From: Cryobacterium sp. PH29-G1
GTDB taxonomy: Bacteria; Actinomycetota; Actinomycetes; Actinomycetales; Microbacteriaceae
Direction: 5' to 3'
DNA: 64,000 nucleotides
Assembly: GCF_030063365.1 (NCBI RefSeq)
Contig: NZ_JASISY010000004.1
Span: 248,001-312,000, forward strand
The translations under genes and the position numbers were made by a program. A model generated the notes under the pieces. The model made no database searches and was not told where the DNA came from. It saw nothing but the letters and a program-made list of their open reading frames with translations. Shown in pieces: positions 33,658 to 47,311 of the stretch. The number at the start of each line of letters is the position of its first letter. Positions within the stretch are counted from its first letter, which is position 1.

Positions 33658-35759
33658 GCGCCGCCCTGCCCCGGAACGTGGGGCGTGACGTGCAGAATGT
33701 GCACGGGCTCGGTGAAAGCGTCGAGGCGAACGAAATTATCGGCCGACCAGGTCCAGGTAGCGCCGGACACGAGGTCGTGCACGTCGAAGGTGTCGCCGTG
33801 GGCGATGCCGAAGCGGGTCACGTCGAGGTGCACCACCGTTTGACGTACGGAGTGCGGGTCGACATTCGCCACGACAATGAGAGCATCGGCGTGGCCGGTG
33901 CCGGTGAATGCCGCGTCGAGGTACTTGCTGTAGACGAGGATTGAATCGTCATCGCTGGAGTGGATGTTCAGATTGCGCAGTTGCCCGAGCGCGGGGTGCT
34001 CAGCACGAATTCGGTTGAGCAGGGTGAGGTACGGCGCAAGCGATTTACCCAGCTCCTCGGCTTTGCTCCAATCGCGGGGCCGATACTCATACTTTTCGCT
34101 GTCGATGCTTTCCTCGGCGCCCGGGCGGGCAACGTTCTCGAACAGGTCGAAGCCAGCATAGACGCCCCAGCTCGGTGCCGCCGTCGCCGCCAGTGCCGCC
34201 CGAATCTTGAACGCGGCCGGGCCGCCGAACTGCAGGTACTCGGTGAGGATGTCGGGGGTGTTGACGAACAGATTCGGGCGCAGAAAATCGGGGGTCTCGG
34301 TGGCAAGGCCGTCGAAGAACTCCTCGAGCTCGGTTTTCGTATTGCGCCAGGTGAAGTAGGTGTAGGACTGCTGGAAGCCGACCTTGCCGAGGGCCTGCAT
34401 CAGGGCCGGGCGCGTGAAAGCTTCGGCGAGAAAAACCACGTCGGGGTCGGTCAGATTCACTTCCGCGATGAGCCATTCCCAGAAGTCGAGGGGCTTGGTG
34501 TGCGGGTTGTCCACCCGGAAAATACGCACGCCGAGGCTGATCCAGTAGCGCAGCAAACGCAGCGCTTCGGCACGGATGCCGGCGGGATCGTTGTCGAAAT
34601 TGATCGGGTAGATGTCCTGATATTTTTTCGGCGGGTTCTCGGCGTAGGCGATGGTGCCGTCGGGCAGGGTGGTGAACCACTCCGGGTGTTCCTCGACCCA
34701 CGGATGGTCGGGGGAAGCCTGCAGGGCGAAATCGAGGGCGATCTCCAGGCCGAGCGAGGCCGCCTTCTTCAGAAAGAACTTGAAATCGACGACAGTGCCG
34801 AGGTCGGGGTGGATGGCGTCGTGGCCGCCGTCCTTCGACCCGATTGCCCACGGAGAACCCGGGTCTCCCGGAGCGACGGTGAGCGAATTGTTTGGGCCCT
34901 TACGGAAGGCGGTCCCGATCGGGTGGATCGGCGGCAGGTAGAGCACGTTGAAGCCCATGGCGGCTACGGCGGGCAGACGCTTCGCTGCGGTGCGGAAGGT
35001 TCCGCTCTTCCAACTTCCGTTGGCGCGCCGAACGGCTCCCTCTGACCGCGGGAAGAACTCGTACCAGGAACCGACTCCCGCCCGGGTGCGCTCGACGATA
35101 ACGGTGCGTTCGGCCGAGAGCGATGACAGCCCGGCGAGCGGCTGGGCCGCGATGGCCTGGAGAAGCGCAGCATCCGCTGTCGCCAGTAACCGTTCGGCGG
35201 TGGGCCGGGCGGTGTCGGCGAGGGTTGTCGCGGCCGTACGAAAGAGACGGCGGGCGGCGAGCGGACGGGCGGTGTCGGCCCCGGCCTGCGTGAAAAGCTC
35301 GCTGCCGATGGTGAACATGAGCTCCACGTCGACGCCGGCCGGAATTTTGATCAGCGCGTTGTGCTCCCAGGTGGCGAAGTCGTCGGCGAACGCGCGCACC
35401 CGGTACGTCCACTGGCCAGCGACGGCGAGTTGCGCCTGCGTGCCGTACCGATCGGTACCGTCGCCCTGCAACGCCATCGGATGCCGCGTCAGGCTGTCGT
35501 CTGGCGCGGTGAGCTGCAGCTCGACACCGATGAGGTCGTGTCCCTCGCGAAAAGCGGTCGCACCGAACGGCACAACCTCGCCAGCAAACGCCCGCGCCGG
35601 CCAGAGATTGTCGTTCAGCTGAGGCGAGAGGTCAAGAACGGGAATGCGACCAACGGATGCGGCGGCGCTGCTGGTCGCTGCGTCCTCCGCGGGCACGCGG
35701 GCCGGGGCGCTGCTCGATACTGTCGGCAGGGTCGTCTTCTGTGCTGATGTCTTTGCCAC
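33654..35759 (-). CDS. glgE: Maltose-1-phosphate maltosyltransferase GlgE
   Basis: Adds maltosyl units from alpha-maltose-1-phosphate to alpha-1,4-glucan. 701 residues from GTG 35759; the open frame continues about 90 codons upstream across the glgP promoter, but that part is unlike the family, and GTG 35759 has a -10 box six bases before it. Family motifs: [30 protein letters not shown], catalytic Asp in [10 protein letters not shown], Glu in [13 protein letters not shown] and the [10 protein letters not shown] segment. The first 45 residues are an Ala/Ser/Thr-rich extension. The TreS/Pep2 enzymes that make maltose-1-phosphate are not in the window. Confidence 0.95.
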   Translation of the reverse strand: MAKTSAQKTTLPTVSSSAPARVPAEDAATSSAAASVGRIPVLDLSPQLNDNLWPARAFAGEVVPFGATAFREGHDLIGVELQLTAPDDSLTRHPMALQGDGTDRYGTQAQLAVAGQWTYRVRAFADDFATWEHNALIKIPAGVDVELMFTIGSELFTQAGADTARPLAARRLFRTAATTLADTARPTAERLLATADAALLQAIAAQPLAGLSSLSAERTVIVERTRAGVGSWYEFFPRSEGAVRRANGSWKSGTFRTAAKRLPAVAAMGFNVLYLPPIHPIGTAFRKGPNNSLTVAPGDPGSPWAIGSKDGGHDAIHPDLGTVVDFKFFLKKAASLGLEIALDFALQASPDHPWVEEHPEWFTTLPDGTIAYAENPPKKYQDIYPINFDNDPAGIRAEALRLLRYWISLGVRIFRVDNPHTKPLDFWEWLIAEVNLTDPDVVFLAEAFTRPALMQALGKVGFQQSYTYFTWRNTKTELEEFFDGLATETPDFLRPNLFVNTPDILTEYLQFGGPAAFKIRAALAATAAPSWGVYAGFDLFENVARPGAEESIDSEKYEYRPRDWSKAEELGKSLAPYLTLLNRIRAEHPALGQLRNLNIHSSDDDSILVYSKYLDAAFTGTGHADALIVVANVDPHSVRQTVVHLDVTRFGIAHGDTFDVHDLVSGATWTWSADNFVRLDAFTEPVHILHVTPHVPGQGGA

Positions 35760-35765
35760 AACACG

Positions 35766-35771
35766 ACCGTA
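35766..35771 (-). promoter_or_regulatory. Leaderless promoter of glgE-glgB
   Basis: Minus-strand TACGGT exactly six bases before GTG 35759; no Shine-Dalgarno sequence. Confidence 0.5.
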
Positions 35772-35861
35772 GCGTGAAAGAGTGACAAAGGCTCCTGTCT
35801 TCTGCTCGGCTCGCCCACCCGACACGAAAATCAGTGTTACATATTGCACGCGGGACACGCC

Positions 35862-35867
35862 TAAGGT
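35862..35867 (+). promoter_or_regulatory. -10 box of glgP
   Basis: TAAGGT seven bases before GTG 35875, consistent with a leaderless or one-base-leader transcript. Only 115 bases separate the glgE and glgP starts. Confidence 0.5.
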
Positions 35868-35874
35868 TGACCTC

Positions 35875-38442
35875 GTGAAGGCCATCCGCAAATTTACCGT
35901 CCGTGCCGTTCTCCCCGAGCCCTTGGCGGCTCTCGAGGAGCTTGCCGGCAATCTCCGCTGGTCGTGGCATGAGCCCACCCGGCAACTGTTTGAGCGCATC
36001 GCCCCCGAGCTGTGGCGTGAGATCGGCACCGATCCGGTCGCCCTGCTCGGTGCCGTCGACCCGCACCGGCTCCACGAGCTTGCCGAGGACCACGACTATG
36101 TGGCCGAGGTCAACGCCACGCGCGACGGCCTGCGGGACTATCTCGAACGGCCGCGTTGGTATCAGGGGCTGGAGGGCGAGAAACCCGCCGCGATCGCCTA
36201 CTTTTCGCCGGAATTCGGTATCGCCGCCGCGCTGCCGCAGTATTCGGGCGGACTGGGCATTCTGGCCGGTGACCACCTCAAGAGCGCCTCCGATCTCGGC
36301 CTGCCGCTCGTGGGGGTCGGGCTGTTCTACCGCGCCGGTTACTTTAGCCAGGCCATCTCGCCCGACGGCTGGCAGATGGAAAGCTACCCGCTGCTAGACC
36401 CGGACGGCCTGCCGCTTTCAGTGCTGCGCCGTGCTGACGGTTCGGCCGTGCAGGTGTCGCTCGCGCTGCCCGACGACCGCACCCTGCATGCCCGAGTCTG
36501 GGAGGCGAAAGTGGGCCGGGTGCGCCTGCTCCTGCTCGACGCCGACATTCCCGAAAACGCCGATGACCTGCGTCTGGTCACCGACCGGCTGTATGGCGGC
36601 GGTGGTGAACACCGGCTGCTGCAGGAACTGCTTCTGGGCATCGGCGGCGCCCGCGCCGTGAAACTGTGGAGTTCCCTGCACGGCCTGCCCGAGCCGGAGG
36701 TGTTCCACACCAACGAGGGGCACGCCGGATTCCTCGGCTTCGAACGCATTTCCAGCCTGATCGGCGAGGGTTTGAGTTTTCAGGAAGCCCTGCAGGTGGC
36801 CCGCGCCGGCACCGTCTTTACCACCCACACCCCGGTAGCTGCCGGCATCGACCGGTTCGACCGTTCGCTCGTGGCTCGGTACTTCGACACGGAGCTGCTG
36901 CCCGGAGTCGACGTGGCAGATCTGCTCGCGCTCGGCGCGGAAAGTTACGCGGGCGGCTCCTCCGAGGTGTTCAACATGGCCGTCATGGGTTTGCGCCTCG
37001 GCCAGCACGCCAACGGCGTCTCGACCCTGCACGGCGAGGTCAGCCGACGCATGTTCAATGGGCTGTGGCCGGGTTTTGACTCAGCGGATGTGCCGATCAC
37101 GTCGATCACGAACGGGGTGCACGCGCAGAGCTGGACCGACCCGGCGCTCAAGAGCCTCGCCTTCACCAAGCTCGGCACGAGCGACACGACGTCGGCCAAT
37201 TGGGCTTCCGATGATGTTTCCGACCAGGACCTGTGGTCGGTGCGGGGGCAGATGCGCCTGCAATTCGTCGAAGATGCGCGCCGCCGTCTGCTCAATGCCT
37301 GGCGTGACCAGAACCCGGGCGGCATCCCGCCGGCCTGGATCGGTCAGGTATTCGACCCGAACGTGCTGACGATCGGGTTCGCCCGCCGGGTTCCCACCTA
37401 CAAACGGCTGACCCTCATGCTGCACGACCCGGAACGTTTGCGTGCCTTGCTGCTGCACCCGGAGCATCCCATTCAGATCGTCATCGCCGGTAAGTCGCAC
37501 CCCGCCGATGAGGAGGGAAAACGGCTGATTCAGAAGATCGTGCAGTTTGCCGCCGACCCGGCCCTGCGCACCCGCATCGCGTTTCTGCCCGATTACAACA
37601 TTGCGATGGCCCAGCTGATGTATCCGGGAACGGATGTCTGGCTCAACAATCCGCTCCGCCCGCTCGAGGCGTGCGGTACGAGCGGCATGAAGGCGGCGCT
37701 CAACGGTGCCCTCAACCTGTCGATCCTCGATGGCTGGTGGCCGGAATATTATGACGGCAAGAACGGCTGGGCGATTCCCTCGGCCGATTCAGCCGGCGAT
37801 TCTGCCGAACGAGACCGGCTCGAAGCCGACGCGCTCTATGACCTGATCGAACACCAGGTGGCGCCCACCTTCTACGAACGCAACGCCGATGGAGTGCCGG
37901 AGCGCTGGGTCTCCAACATTCGACACACCCTCAGCACTCTGTCACCGCAACTGTCCGCTGACCGGATGGTGAGTGAGTACGTGCAGCGCCTGTATCGTCC
38001 GGCCGGGCACTACGAAGCCCTGATGTCGGCGAACAACTTTCGTGCCGCCCGCGAATTGGCGGCGTGGAAGGGCCGCATCGTCGCGGCCTGGCCGCAGGTT
38101 GCGGTGACCCACGTGGAATCGGGCGGGGTGCTGTCGGTGCCCGAAGTCGGCGATGACCTGCACCTGCGCGCGCACGTTCAGCTGGGTGGACTCTCGGCTG
38201 ACGACGTGACCGTCGAGGTTGTCTACGGAAAGAGTCTTGGTACCGACGAGTTGCGCGACGTGGCCGTTCAGGCGCTCAAGCCGACGCCCGTCACCGATTC
38301 CCCAGCCGGTGGGGCGACCCTGTTCACGGGAACTGTGCAGCTCGACCGCGCCGGAGCTTTCGGCTACACGGTGCGGGTCGTTCCCCGCAACGACCTTCTG
38401 ATCAGCCCGGCCGAAATGGGTCTGGTCGCCGTCGCCAACTAA
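35875..38442 (+). CDS. glgP: Alpha-glucan phosphorylase GlgP
   Basis: Removes glucose-1-phosphate from glucan ends; also reported to act with maltosyl phosphate in GlgE-pathway organisms. 855 residues from GTG 35875; upstream codons lie in the promoter. The GT35 short-form phosphorylase begins VKAIRKFTVRAVLPEPL as expected. Motifs: SPEFGIAAALPQYSGGLGIL, FHTNEGHAGFLG, TTHTPVAAGIDRF and the PLP-lysine region EACGTSGMKAALNGALN. It is divergent from glgE-glgB and convergent with glgX across a long hairpin. Confidence 0.95.
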   Translation: MKAIRKFTVRAVLPEPLAALEELAGNLRWSWHEPTRQLFERIAPELWREIGTDPVALLGAVDPHRLHELAEDHDYVAEVNATRDGLRDYLERPRWYQGLEGEKPAAIAYFSPEFGIAAALPQYSGGLGILAGDHLKSASDLGLPLVGVGLFYRAGYFSQAISPDGWQMESYPLLDPDGLPLSVLRRADGSAVQVSLALPDDRTLHARVWEAKVGRVRLLLLDADIPENADDLRLVTDRLYGGGGEHRLLQELLLGIGGARAVKLWSSLHGLPEPEVFHTNEGHAGFLGFERISSLIGEGLSFQEALQVARAGTVFTTHTPVAAGIDRFDRSLVARYFDTELLPGVDVADLLALGAESYAGGSSEVFNMAVMGLRLGQHANGVSTLHGEVSRRMFNGLWPGFDSADVPITSITNGVHAQSWTDPALKSLAFTKLGTSDTTSANWASDDVSDQDLWSVRGQMRLQFVEDARRRLLNAWRDQNPGGIPPAWIGQVFDPNVLTIGFARRVPTYKRLTLMLHDPERLRALLLHPEHPIQIVIAGKSHPADEEGKRLIQKIVQFAADPALRTRIAFLPDYNIAMAQLMYPGTDVWLNNPLRPLEACGTSGMKAALNGALNLSILDGWWPEYYDGKNGWAIPSADSAGDSAERDRLEADALYDLIEHQVAPTFYERNADGVPERWVSNIRHTLSTLSPQLSADRMVSEYVQRLYRPAGHYEALMSANNFRAARELAAWKGRIVAAWPQVAVTHVESGGVLSVPEVGDDLHLRAHVQLGGLSADDVTVEVVYGKSLGTDELRDVAVQALKPTPVTDSPAGGATLFTGTVQLDRAGAFGYTVRVVPRNDLLISPAEMGLVAVAN

Positions 38443-38482
38443 ACGGGTTGGCGCGCGGCGATTGCCGGGCGCCAACCCCGTT
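38442..38482. terminator. Bidirectional hairpin between glgP and glgX
   Basis: AACGGG-TTGGCGC on the left pairs with GCGCCAA-CCCCGTT on the right (one bulged C), and inner GCGGC pairs partly with GCCGG around GATT. No clear T-tract. It lies in the 55-base convergent gap. Confidence 0.7.
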
Positions 38483-38497
38483 GTGGACGGGAGCGCT

Positions 38498-40576
38498 TCA
38501 GTCGCGCGGCGCGGCGCGCGGTACGAACGGGCCGTGCGCGCGCAGGAGCTGCATCGAAGCCCCGGATACAAACAGGGGTGTGCCGGGCGCATGCTCAATG
38601 ATCGAGTTGCGCAGGTCATCGTGGCTGGAATCCCAGAGCAGCGTGTAAGCATCCACCCCTTCGTGCCTCGGCAGGGTGACCGTCTCGTCCTGTTCACGAG
38701 CGTTCACCACGAGCAGGATGCGGTTGAAGGCTTCGTGCTCGGGGGTCGAGGCCGCCATATATTGCAGGGTGCGTTCGGTGGGCGAGTTCCAGGCATCGCC
38801 GGTCAGCGCCTCCCCGGCGATGTTGTACCAATCGAGCTGGCTGGCGCTCGGCGTGGTCTCGCCGAACCGGCCGAAGTGCGCCGGGCGCAGCGCCGGGTTT
38901 TCCCTCCGCAGCTGCAAGAGACGGCGGGTGACCCGGTGCAGATCCTGCTGCCAGTCATCGAAGTCCCAGTTGAGCCAGGTCAGCTCGCTGTCCTGACAGT
39001 AGGCGTTGTTGTTACCGCGCTGGCTGCGACCGAACTCGTCACCGGCGGTGAGCATGGGGATACCGGCCGACAGGAGCAACGTGCCGAGCAGATTACGCAT
39101 GGCCTTGCGCCGCGTGGCCAGAATGGCCACGTCGCGGGTCGGCCCCTCGACACCGTGGTTGTAGGAGCTGTTGTTGTCGGTGCCGTCGCGGTTCGACTCA
39201 CCGTTGCCCAGATTGTGTTTCGTGTCGTACGCGGTCAGGTCGGCGAGGGTGAACCCGTCGTGGGCGGTGATGAAGTTGAGGGAGGCCAAAGGACCGCGCT
39301 GATCGGAGAAGGTGTTCGAAGAACCGGCGACGCGGGTCGCAAAGCGTCCGATGCCACTGCCGGCCGAGCCGGTCTCGCGCAGGCTCTTCATATCGGACAG
39401 CCAGAAGTCCCGCATGCGGTCGCGGTAGCGGTCGTTCCATTCGGTCCAACCGGTGGGAAAATTGCCGGTCTGCCAGCCGCCCTGACCGACATCCCACGGC
39501 TCGGCGATAAGCTTCACACCGGCCAATTCCGGGTCATCGCGAATGTCGGTGAGCAGCGGATGCTCCGGGTCGTAGACCACTCCGGCATCCCGACCGAGCG
39601 TTGCGGCGAGATCAAACCGGAACCCGTCGATCTGTAGGTCATTGGCCCAATACCGCAGCGAATCGAGCACGAGCCGGCGGGGCACATCGTGGCTGAAGTT
39701 CACCGTGTTGCCGCAACCGGTCACGTCGATGTATGCGCCGGATTCGTCCTGGCGGTAGTAGGCCGCATTGTCGATGCCGCGCAGGCTCGTGACCGGACCG
39801 TTGCGCCCCTCCTCAGCGGTGTGGTTGTACACCACATCGAGAATGACCTCGAGCCCTGCCTCGTGCAGCAGCTTGACCATTCCCTTAAATTCGCGCAGCA
39901 CGGCCTCCGGCCCGGCGGACTGGGCAGCTTGGGTGGCGTAGTCGGCGTGCGGCGTGAAAAAGTTGAGGGTGTTGTATCCCCAATAGTTGTTCAATCCCTG
40001 TTTGATCAGGCGCTGCTCCGATACGAACGCCTGCACCGGTAGCAGCTCGACCGCGGTCACGCCGAGGTCTTTCAGGTAGGCGATGGTGGATTCGTGCGCG
40101 AGCCCGGCATAGGTTCCGCGCAAGGCGGCCGGAACCAGCGGATTCAGCCGGCTGACGCCGCGCGCGTGCGCCTCGTACACAACTGTGTGGTCGAGGGGGG
40201 TAGCGGGCTTGGTGGCGCCGTTCCAGTCGAAATAGTCATCGACCACCGAGGACTGCCACAGACCGGACCCCACCCGAACCAGGCCGCGCGAGTACGGTTC
40301 GATCAGGGTTTTCTCGGGGTGGAATGAGTTCTTCGGGCTCGTCGGACCCGACACGCGAATGCCGTAGCGGCGACCCGGCGACAGGGTGCGTGACTTGCCG
40401 GACCACACGCCGTGCAGATCCTGCGTCATCGGCACACTCTTGATGATCCAATTGGGGTCGGTGTCGTCAAACAAGCACAGTTCCATTGCGTCGGCATGTT
40501 CGGCCCAGACGCGCAGTTCACCGCCAGCGCTCGTTAGTCGCACACCGAGATTACGCAGGGGGTCGGTGGAACTCAT
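38498..40576 (-). CDS. glgX: Glycogen debranching enzyme GlgX
   Basis: Isoamylase-type hydrolase of alpha-1,6 branches left after phosphorylase action. 692 residues, normal. The CBM48 N-terminal domain (1-115) precedes the GH13 barrel: DVVYNHTAE, nucleophile Asp in IDGFRFDLAATLG, acid Glu in KLIAEPWDVG, and LNFITAHDGFTLADL. GDEFGRSQRGNNNAYCQD is the usual C-terminal barrel end. It faces glgP; the two degrade the same polymer. A TACTCT box seven bases before ATG 40576 is the likely promoter. Confidence 0.95.
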   Translation of the reverse strand: MSSTDPLRNLGVRLTSAGGELRVWAEHADAMELCLFDDTDPNWIIKSVPMTQDLHGVWSGKSRTLSPGRRYGIRVSGPTSPKNSFHPEKTLIEPYSRGLVRVGSGLWQSSVVDDYFDWNGATKPATPLDHTVVYEAHARGVSRLNPLVPAALRGTYAGLAHESTIAYLKDLGVTAVELLPVQAFVSEQRLIKQGLNNYWGYNTLNFFTPHADYATQAAQSAGPEAVLREFKGMVKLLHEAGLEVILDVVYNHTAEEGRNGPVTSLRGIDNAAYYRQDESGAYIDVTGCGNTVNFSHDVPRRLVLDSLRYWANDLQIDGFRFDLAATLGRDAGVVYDPEHPLLTDIRDDPELAGVKLIAEPWDVGQGGWQTGNFPTGWTEWNDRYRDRMRDFWLSDMKSLRETGSAGSGIGRFATRVAGSSNTFSDQRGPLASLNFITAHDGFTLADLTAYDTKHNLGNGESNRDGTDNNSSYNHGVEGPTRDVAILATRRKAMRNLLGTLLLSAGIPMLTAGDEFGRSQRGNNNAYCQDSELTWLNWDFDDWQQDLHRVTRRLLQLRRENPALRPAHFGRFGETTPSASQLDWYNIAGEALTGDAWNSPTERTLQYMAASTPEHEAFNRILLVVNAREQDETVTLPRHEGVDAYTLLWDSSHDDLRNSIIEHAPGTPLFVSGASMQLLRAHGPFVPRAAPRD

Positions 40577-40583
40577 GGATTCA

Positions 40584-40589
40584 AGAGTA
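40584..40589 (-). promoter_or_regulatory. -10 box of glgX
   Basis: Minus-strand TACTCT seven bases before ATG 40576. Confidence 0.4.
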
Positions 40590-40635
40590 ATCAGTGCGGG
40601 GGCAGGGTGACGACCACCGGCATCCGCTGCCCGGC

Positions 40636-40641
40636 TAAAAT
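40636..40641 (+). promoter_or_regulatory. Leaderless promoter of the cysteine desulfurase gene
   Basis: TAAAAT exactly six bases before ATG 40648. Confidence 0.6.
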
Positions 40642-40647
40642 GGGTGA

Positions 40648-41844
40648 ATGGTTGTCTATTTGGACCATGCGGCGACCACGCCCATGCTTCCCGCCGCTAT
40701 CTCCGCCTACGCCGAGGCTATGGGTGTCGTCGGTAACCCCGCATCGGTGCACAGCCAGGGCCAAAATGCCAAGCGGATGCTCGAAGAGTCACGTGAAATC
40801 GTGAGCCAGAGCCTCGCCTGCGACCCGATCGAGGTTGTTTTCACCGGCAGCGGAACCGAGGCGATCAACCTCGGAATTAAGGGATTGTATTGGGCCCGCG
40901 CCCCGCGCCGGCGCATTCTGGTGCCCGGCGGCGAACATCACGCCACCCTCGACACGGTTGAGTGGCTGGCGCAGCACGATGGCGCCGTGATCGAGTGGAT
41001 TCCGCTGGATGAGGGGGGGCGCATCGATCTCGCAGCCCTCGAAGCCGCCATCATCCGGGACCCTCTCGATGTTGCGCTCGTCAGCGTGATCATGGCCAAC
41101 AACGAGGTCGGAACCATTGAACCCGTCGCCGAGATCGCGGCGCTCGCCGCCGCCCACGGCATTCCGGTGCACGTCGACGCCGTCGCGGCGTACGGGTACA
41201 TTCCGGTCGACTTTCGCACCCTCGCCGCCGCCGGCGTGTCGGCGTTGAGCGTTTCCGCGCACAAGGTCGGCGGTCCCGTCGGTATCGGCGCGCTCGTGCT
41301 CGGCCGGGCGACAACCGTCGAGCCCCTCATCCACGGCGGCGGCCAACAACGCAAGGTGCGCAGCGGAACCCAGGATGTCGCCGCGGCGGTCTCGTTCGCG
41401 GTGGCGGCATCCGCTGTCACGGCGCAGCTGACCGCACCGGCGGGTGGCGGCGAAACCGCGCGCCTGCGTGCCCTGCGCGATCGCGTGATCGCCGGTGTGG
41501 CCCTGGTCGCTCCGACCGCGGTGCTCAATGGAGACCCAGCCAGGCGGCTTCCCGGCAACGCCCACTTCAGCTTTGCCGGCTGCGAGGGCGACTCGCTATT
41601 GTTTCTGCTCGATGCCGCCGGGGTCTCGGTGTCGACCGGGTCAGCCTGCCAGGCCGGGGTGCCCGAGCCCTCGCACGTGTTGCGCGCTATGGGGCGCAAC
41701 GAGCTCGAATCCCGCGGTGCCCTGCGCATCACCCTCGGCCACACCTCCACCGACGCCGACGTGGACGCGCTGCTCGCGGCTTTGCCGGCCGCACACGCCC
41801 AGGCGCTCGCCGCGGGCATGGCCGACCGGGTGCCCGGGCACTGA
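40648..41844 (+). CDS. Cysteine desulfurase (NifS/IscS family)
   Basis: Takes sulfur from cysteine as a persulfide and passes it to acceptors. 398 residues. The PLP lysine is Lys206 in SVSAHKVGGP; the persulfide cysteine is Cys333 in STGSACQAGVPEPSHVL. The short class-I-like loop suits transfer to TtuA/MnmA-type partners. It lies 71 bases before mnmA, so tRNA 2-thiouridine synthesis is the likely use; iron-sulfur assembly may use another enzyme. The first unit of a 12-base direct repeat (CCGGGCACTGAC, 41834-41845 and 41851-41862) contains the stop codon. Confidence 0.93.
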   Translation: MVVYLDHAATTPMLPAAISAYAEAMGVVGNPASVHSQGQNAKRMLEESREIVSQSLACDPIEVVFTGSGTEAINLGIKGLYWARAPRRRILVPGGEHHATLDTVEWLAQHDGAVIEWIPLDEGGRIDLAALEAAIIRDPLDVALVSVIMANNEVGTIEPVAEIAALAAAHGIPVHVDAVAAYGYIPVDFRTLAAAGVSALSVSAHKVGGPVGIGALVLGRATTVEPLIHGGGQQRKVRSGTQDVAAAVSFAVAASAVTAQLTAPAGGGETARLRALRDRVIAGVALVAPTAVLNGDPARRLPGNAHFSFAGCEGDSLLFLLDAAGVSVSTGSACQAGVPEPSHVLRAMGRNELESRGALRITLGHTSTDADVDALLAALPAAHAQALAAGMADRVPGH

Positions 41845-41903
41845 CGTTGGCCGGGCACTGACCCGGCCCTCGACCCGACATTGGCTGGATCAGGCACTCC
41901 GCG

Positions 41904-41909
41904 TACACT
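41904..41909 (+). promoter_or_regulatory. Leaderless promoter of mnmA
   Basis: TACACT exactly six bases before GTG 41916; no Shine-Dalgarno sequence. Confidence 0.6.
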
Positions 41910-41915
41910 CGTTGG

Positions 41916-45357
<3,442 letters not shown>

Positions 45358-45426
45358 AGGCTTGCCGACCGGGAGTTTGAGTGCACCGGCACTGCGTCAG
45401 GAAATGGAAGATCGGTGCAGCCCCAA

Positions 45427-45432
45427 TAGAAT
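45427..45432 (+). promoter_or_regulatory. -10 box of gatCAB
   Basis: TAGAAT lies 32 bases before ATG 45465, giving a leader of about 25 bases that contains the ribosome site TTGGAG. Confidence 0.45.
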
Positions 45433-45464
45433 TGGTCTATCTGCCCTAATGCGTTTGGAGTTTC

Positions 45465-45761
45465 ATGTCTGAAATCACGGCCGAGCAGGTTGCCCATTTG
45501 GCATACCTTGCCCGGATCGACCTCAGCCCCCTCGAGATCACCAATCTCACCCACGACCTCGGCCAGATCGTCGACTCGATCGCCAAGGTCTCTGAGGTAG
45601 CCACCGCTGATACCCCGGCCACGAGCCACCCGATGCCGCTGACCAATGTCTTCCGTGAGGATGTCGTCGTACCGTCATTGACCGTCGAGCAGGCGCTGTC
45701 CGGCGCTCCCGACCGCGCCGGTGACAAATTCCGCGTGCCCGCTATTTTGGACGAGGAGTAA
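45465..45761 (+). CDS. gatC: Asp/Glu-tRNA amidotransferase subunit C
   Basis: Small stabilising subunit of GatCAB, which converts Glu-tRNA(Gln) and Asp-tRNA(Asn) to the amidated forms. 98 residues. It shows the family pattern [38 protein letters not shown], then a [12 protein letters not shown] segment wrapping GatA. The ribosome site is TTGGAG. First gene of gatCAB; gatA starts three bases after its stop. Confidence 0.96.
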   Translation: MSEITAEQVAHLAYLARIDLSPLEITNLTHDLGQIVDSIAKVSEVATADTPATSHPMPLTNVFREDVVVPSLTVEQALSGAPDRAGDKFRVPAILDEE

Positions 45762-45763
45762 CC

Positions 45764-47311
45764 ATGACCGATCTCACCAAGCTCTCTGCCGCCGCCCTGA
45801 GCGACCTGTTGGTACGCAAAGAGGTCAGCGCCGTCGAAGCGACCCGCGCCCACCTCGATCACATCACGGCCGTCGACACCGACCTGCACGCTTTTCTGCA
45901 CGTTGCCGGCGATGCCGCCCTGCACACGGCCGCCCAGATCGACGCCCGCCGCGCTGCCGGCGAACCGCTCAACCCCCTCGCCGGTGTTCCGATCGCGATC
46001 AAAGACGTGCTCGCCACCTCGGACATGCCCACCACCGCCGGGTCGAAAATCCTGGAAGGCTGGGTTCCACCGTACGACGCGACCGTCGTTGCCCGGCTGC
46101 GCGCGGCCGGACTTGTGCCGCTCGGCAAGACCAACATGGACGAATTCGCCATGGGGTCCTCCACCGAACACTCCGCCTACGGCGTGACCCGCAACCCTTG
46201 GGACCGCGACCGCATTCCCGGCGGCTCCGGCGGCGGCTCGGCCGCCGCCGTTGCCGCCTTTGAGGCCCCGCTCGCGCTCGGCAGCGACACCGGCGGATCC
46301 ATTCGGCAGCCGGCCGCCGTCACCGGATCGGTCGGTGTCAAGCCCACCTACGGCGGAGTCTCCCGCTACGGCGCCATCGCTCTCGCCTCGAGCCTGGACC
46401 AGGTCGGCCCGGTGTCCCGCACCGTCTACGACGCCGCCCTGCTGCACGATGTCATCGGCGGGCACGATCCGCTGGACTCCACGTCGTTGACCGACCGCTG
46501 GCCGTCGATGGCCGCCGCCGCCCGCGCCGGGCTCGCGGACGGCGCCCTCAAAGGCGTGCGCGTCGGCGTCATCAAGGAACTTTCCGGCGACGGATTCCAG
46601 ACCGGCGTCACGCAGCGCTTTGAGGAGACGCTCGCTCTGCTCGTGGCCGCCGGAGCCGAGATCACCGAGGTCTCCGCTCCGAACTTCGAGTACGCCGTTG
46701 CGGCGTACTACCTGATTCTGCCGGCGGAAGCGTCGAGCAACCTGGCCCGTTTCGACTCGGTGCGCTTCGGCATCCGGGTCAACCCGGACAGCGGCTCGCT
46801 CACCAGCGAGCACGTCATGAGCGCCACCCGCGAGGCCGGTTTCGGGCCAGAGGTCAAACGCCGCATCATCCTGGGTACCTACGCGCTGAGCGCCGGGTAC
46901 TACGACGCGTACTATGGCAGCGCGCAGAAGGTGCGCACGCTCATTCAGCGCGACTTCGCGGCCGCGTTCAACCAGGTCGACGTGCTCGTCTCGCCCAGCG
47001 CCCCGACCACCGCCTTCAAATTCGGTGAAAAACTCGCCGATCCGATGGCTATGTACGTGGGCGACGTGACGACCATCCCCGCGAACCTCGCCGGCGTACC
47101 CGGTATGAGTATCCCGATCGGTGTGGCGCCCGAAGACGGCCTGCCGGTGGGCCTGCAAATCATGGCCCCCGCCAAAGCGGATGCCCGCCTCTACACCGTC
47201 GGTGCTGCCATCGAGCAACTGCTCGAAGCGAGCTGGGGGCACACCATGCTCAGCCAGGCACCAGCCCTGACACCGACCGAAATGTTTGCCAGCGAAGAGG
47301 GAGCCGTCTGA
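45764..47311 (+). CDS. gatA: Asp/Glu-tRNA amidotransferase subunit A
   Basis: Amidase subunit releasing ammonia from glutamine. 515 residues. The Ser-cisSer-Lys triad is Lys80 (AIKDVLAT), Ser155 (PGGSGGGSA) and Ser179 ([11 protein letters not shown]). GAGGAG is five bases before ATG 45764. Presence of gatCAB implies the organism uses indirect amidation for Gln- and/or Asn-tRNA. The last base of its stop is the A of the gatB start. Confidence 0.97.
   Translation: MTDLTKLSAAALSDLLVRKEVSAVEATRAHLDHITAVDTDLHAFLHVAGDAALHTAAQIDARRAAGEPLNPLAGVPIAIKDVLATSDMPTTAGSKILEGWVPPYDATVVARLRAAGLVPLGKTNMDEFAMGSSTEHSAYGVTRNPWDRDRIPGGSGGGSAAAVAAFEAPLALGSDTGGSIRQPAAVTGSVGVKPTYGGVSRYGAIALASSLDQVGPVSRTVYDAALLHDVIGGHDPLDSTSLTDRWPSMAAAARAGLADGALKGVRVGVIKELSGDGFQTGVTQRFEETLALLVAAGAEITEVSAPNFEYAVAAYYLILPAEASSNLARFDSVRFGIRVNPDSGSLTSEHVMSATREAGFGPEVKRRIILGTYALSAGYYDAYYGSAQKVRTLIQRDFAAAFNQVDVLVSPSAPTTAFKFGEKLADPMAMYVGDVTTIPANLAGVPGMSIPIGVAPEDGLPVGLQIMAPAKADARLYTVGAAIEQLLEASWGHTMLSQAPALTPTEMFASEEGAV

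Noticed and set aside
35782..35874. Upstream extension of glgP by 31 codons
   Set aside because: It crosses the glgE/glgP promoter region and precedes the family start VKAIRKF; a -10 box lies seven bases before GTG 35875.
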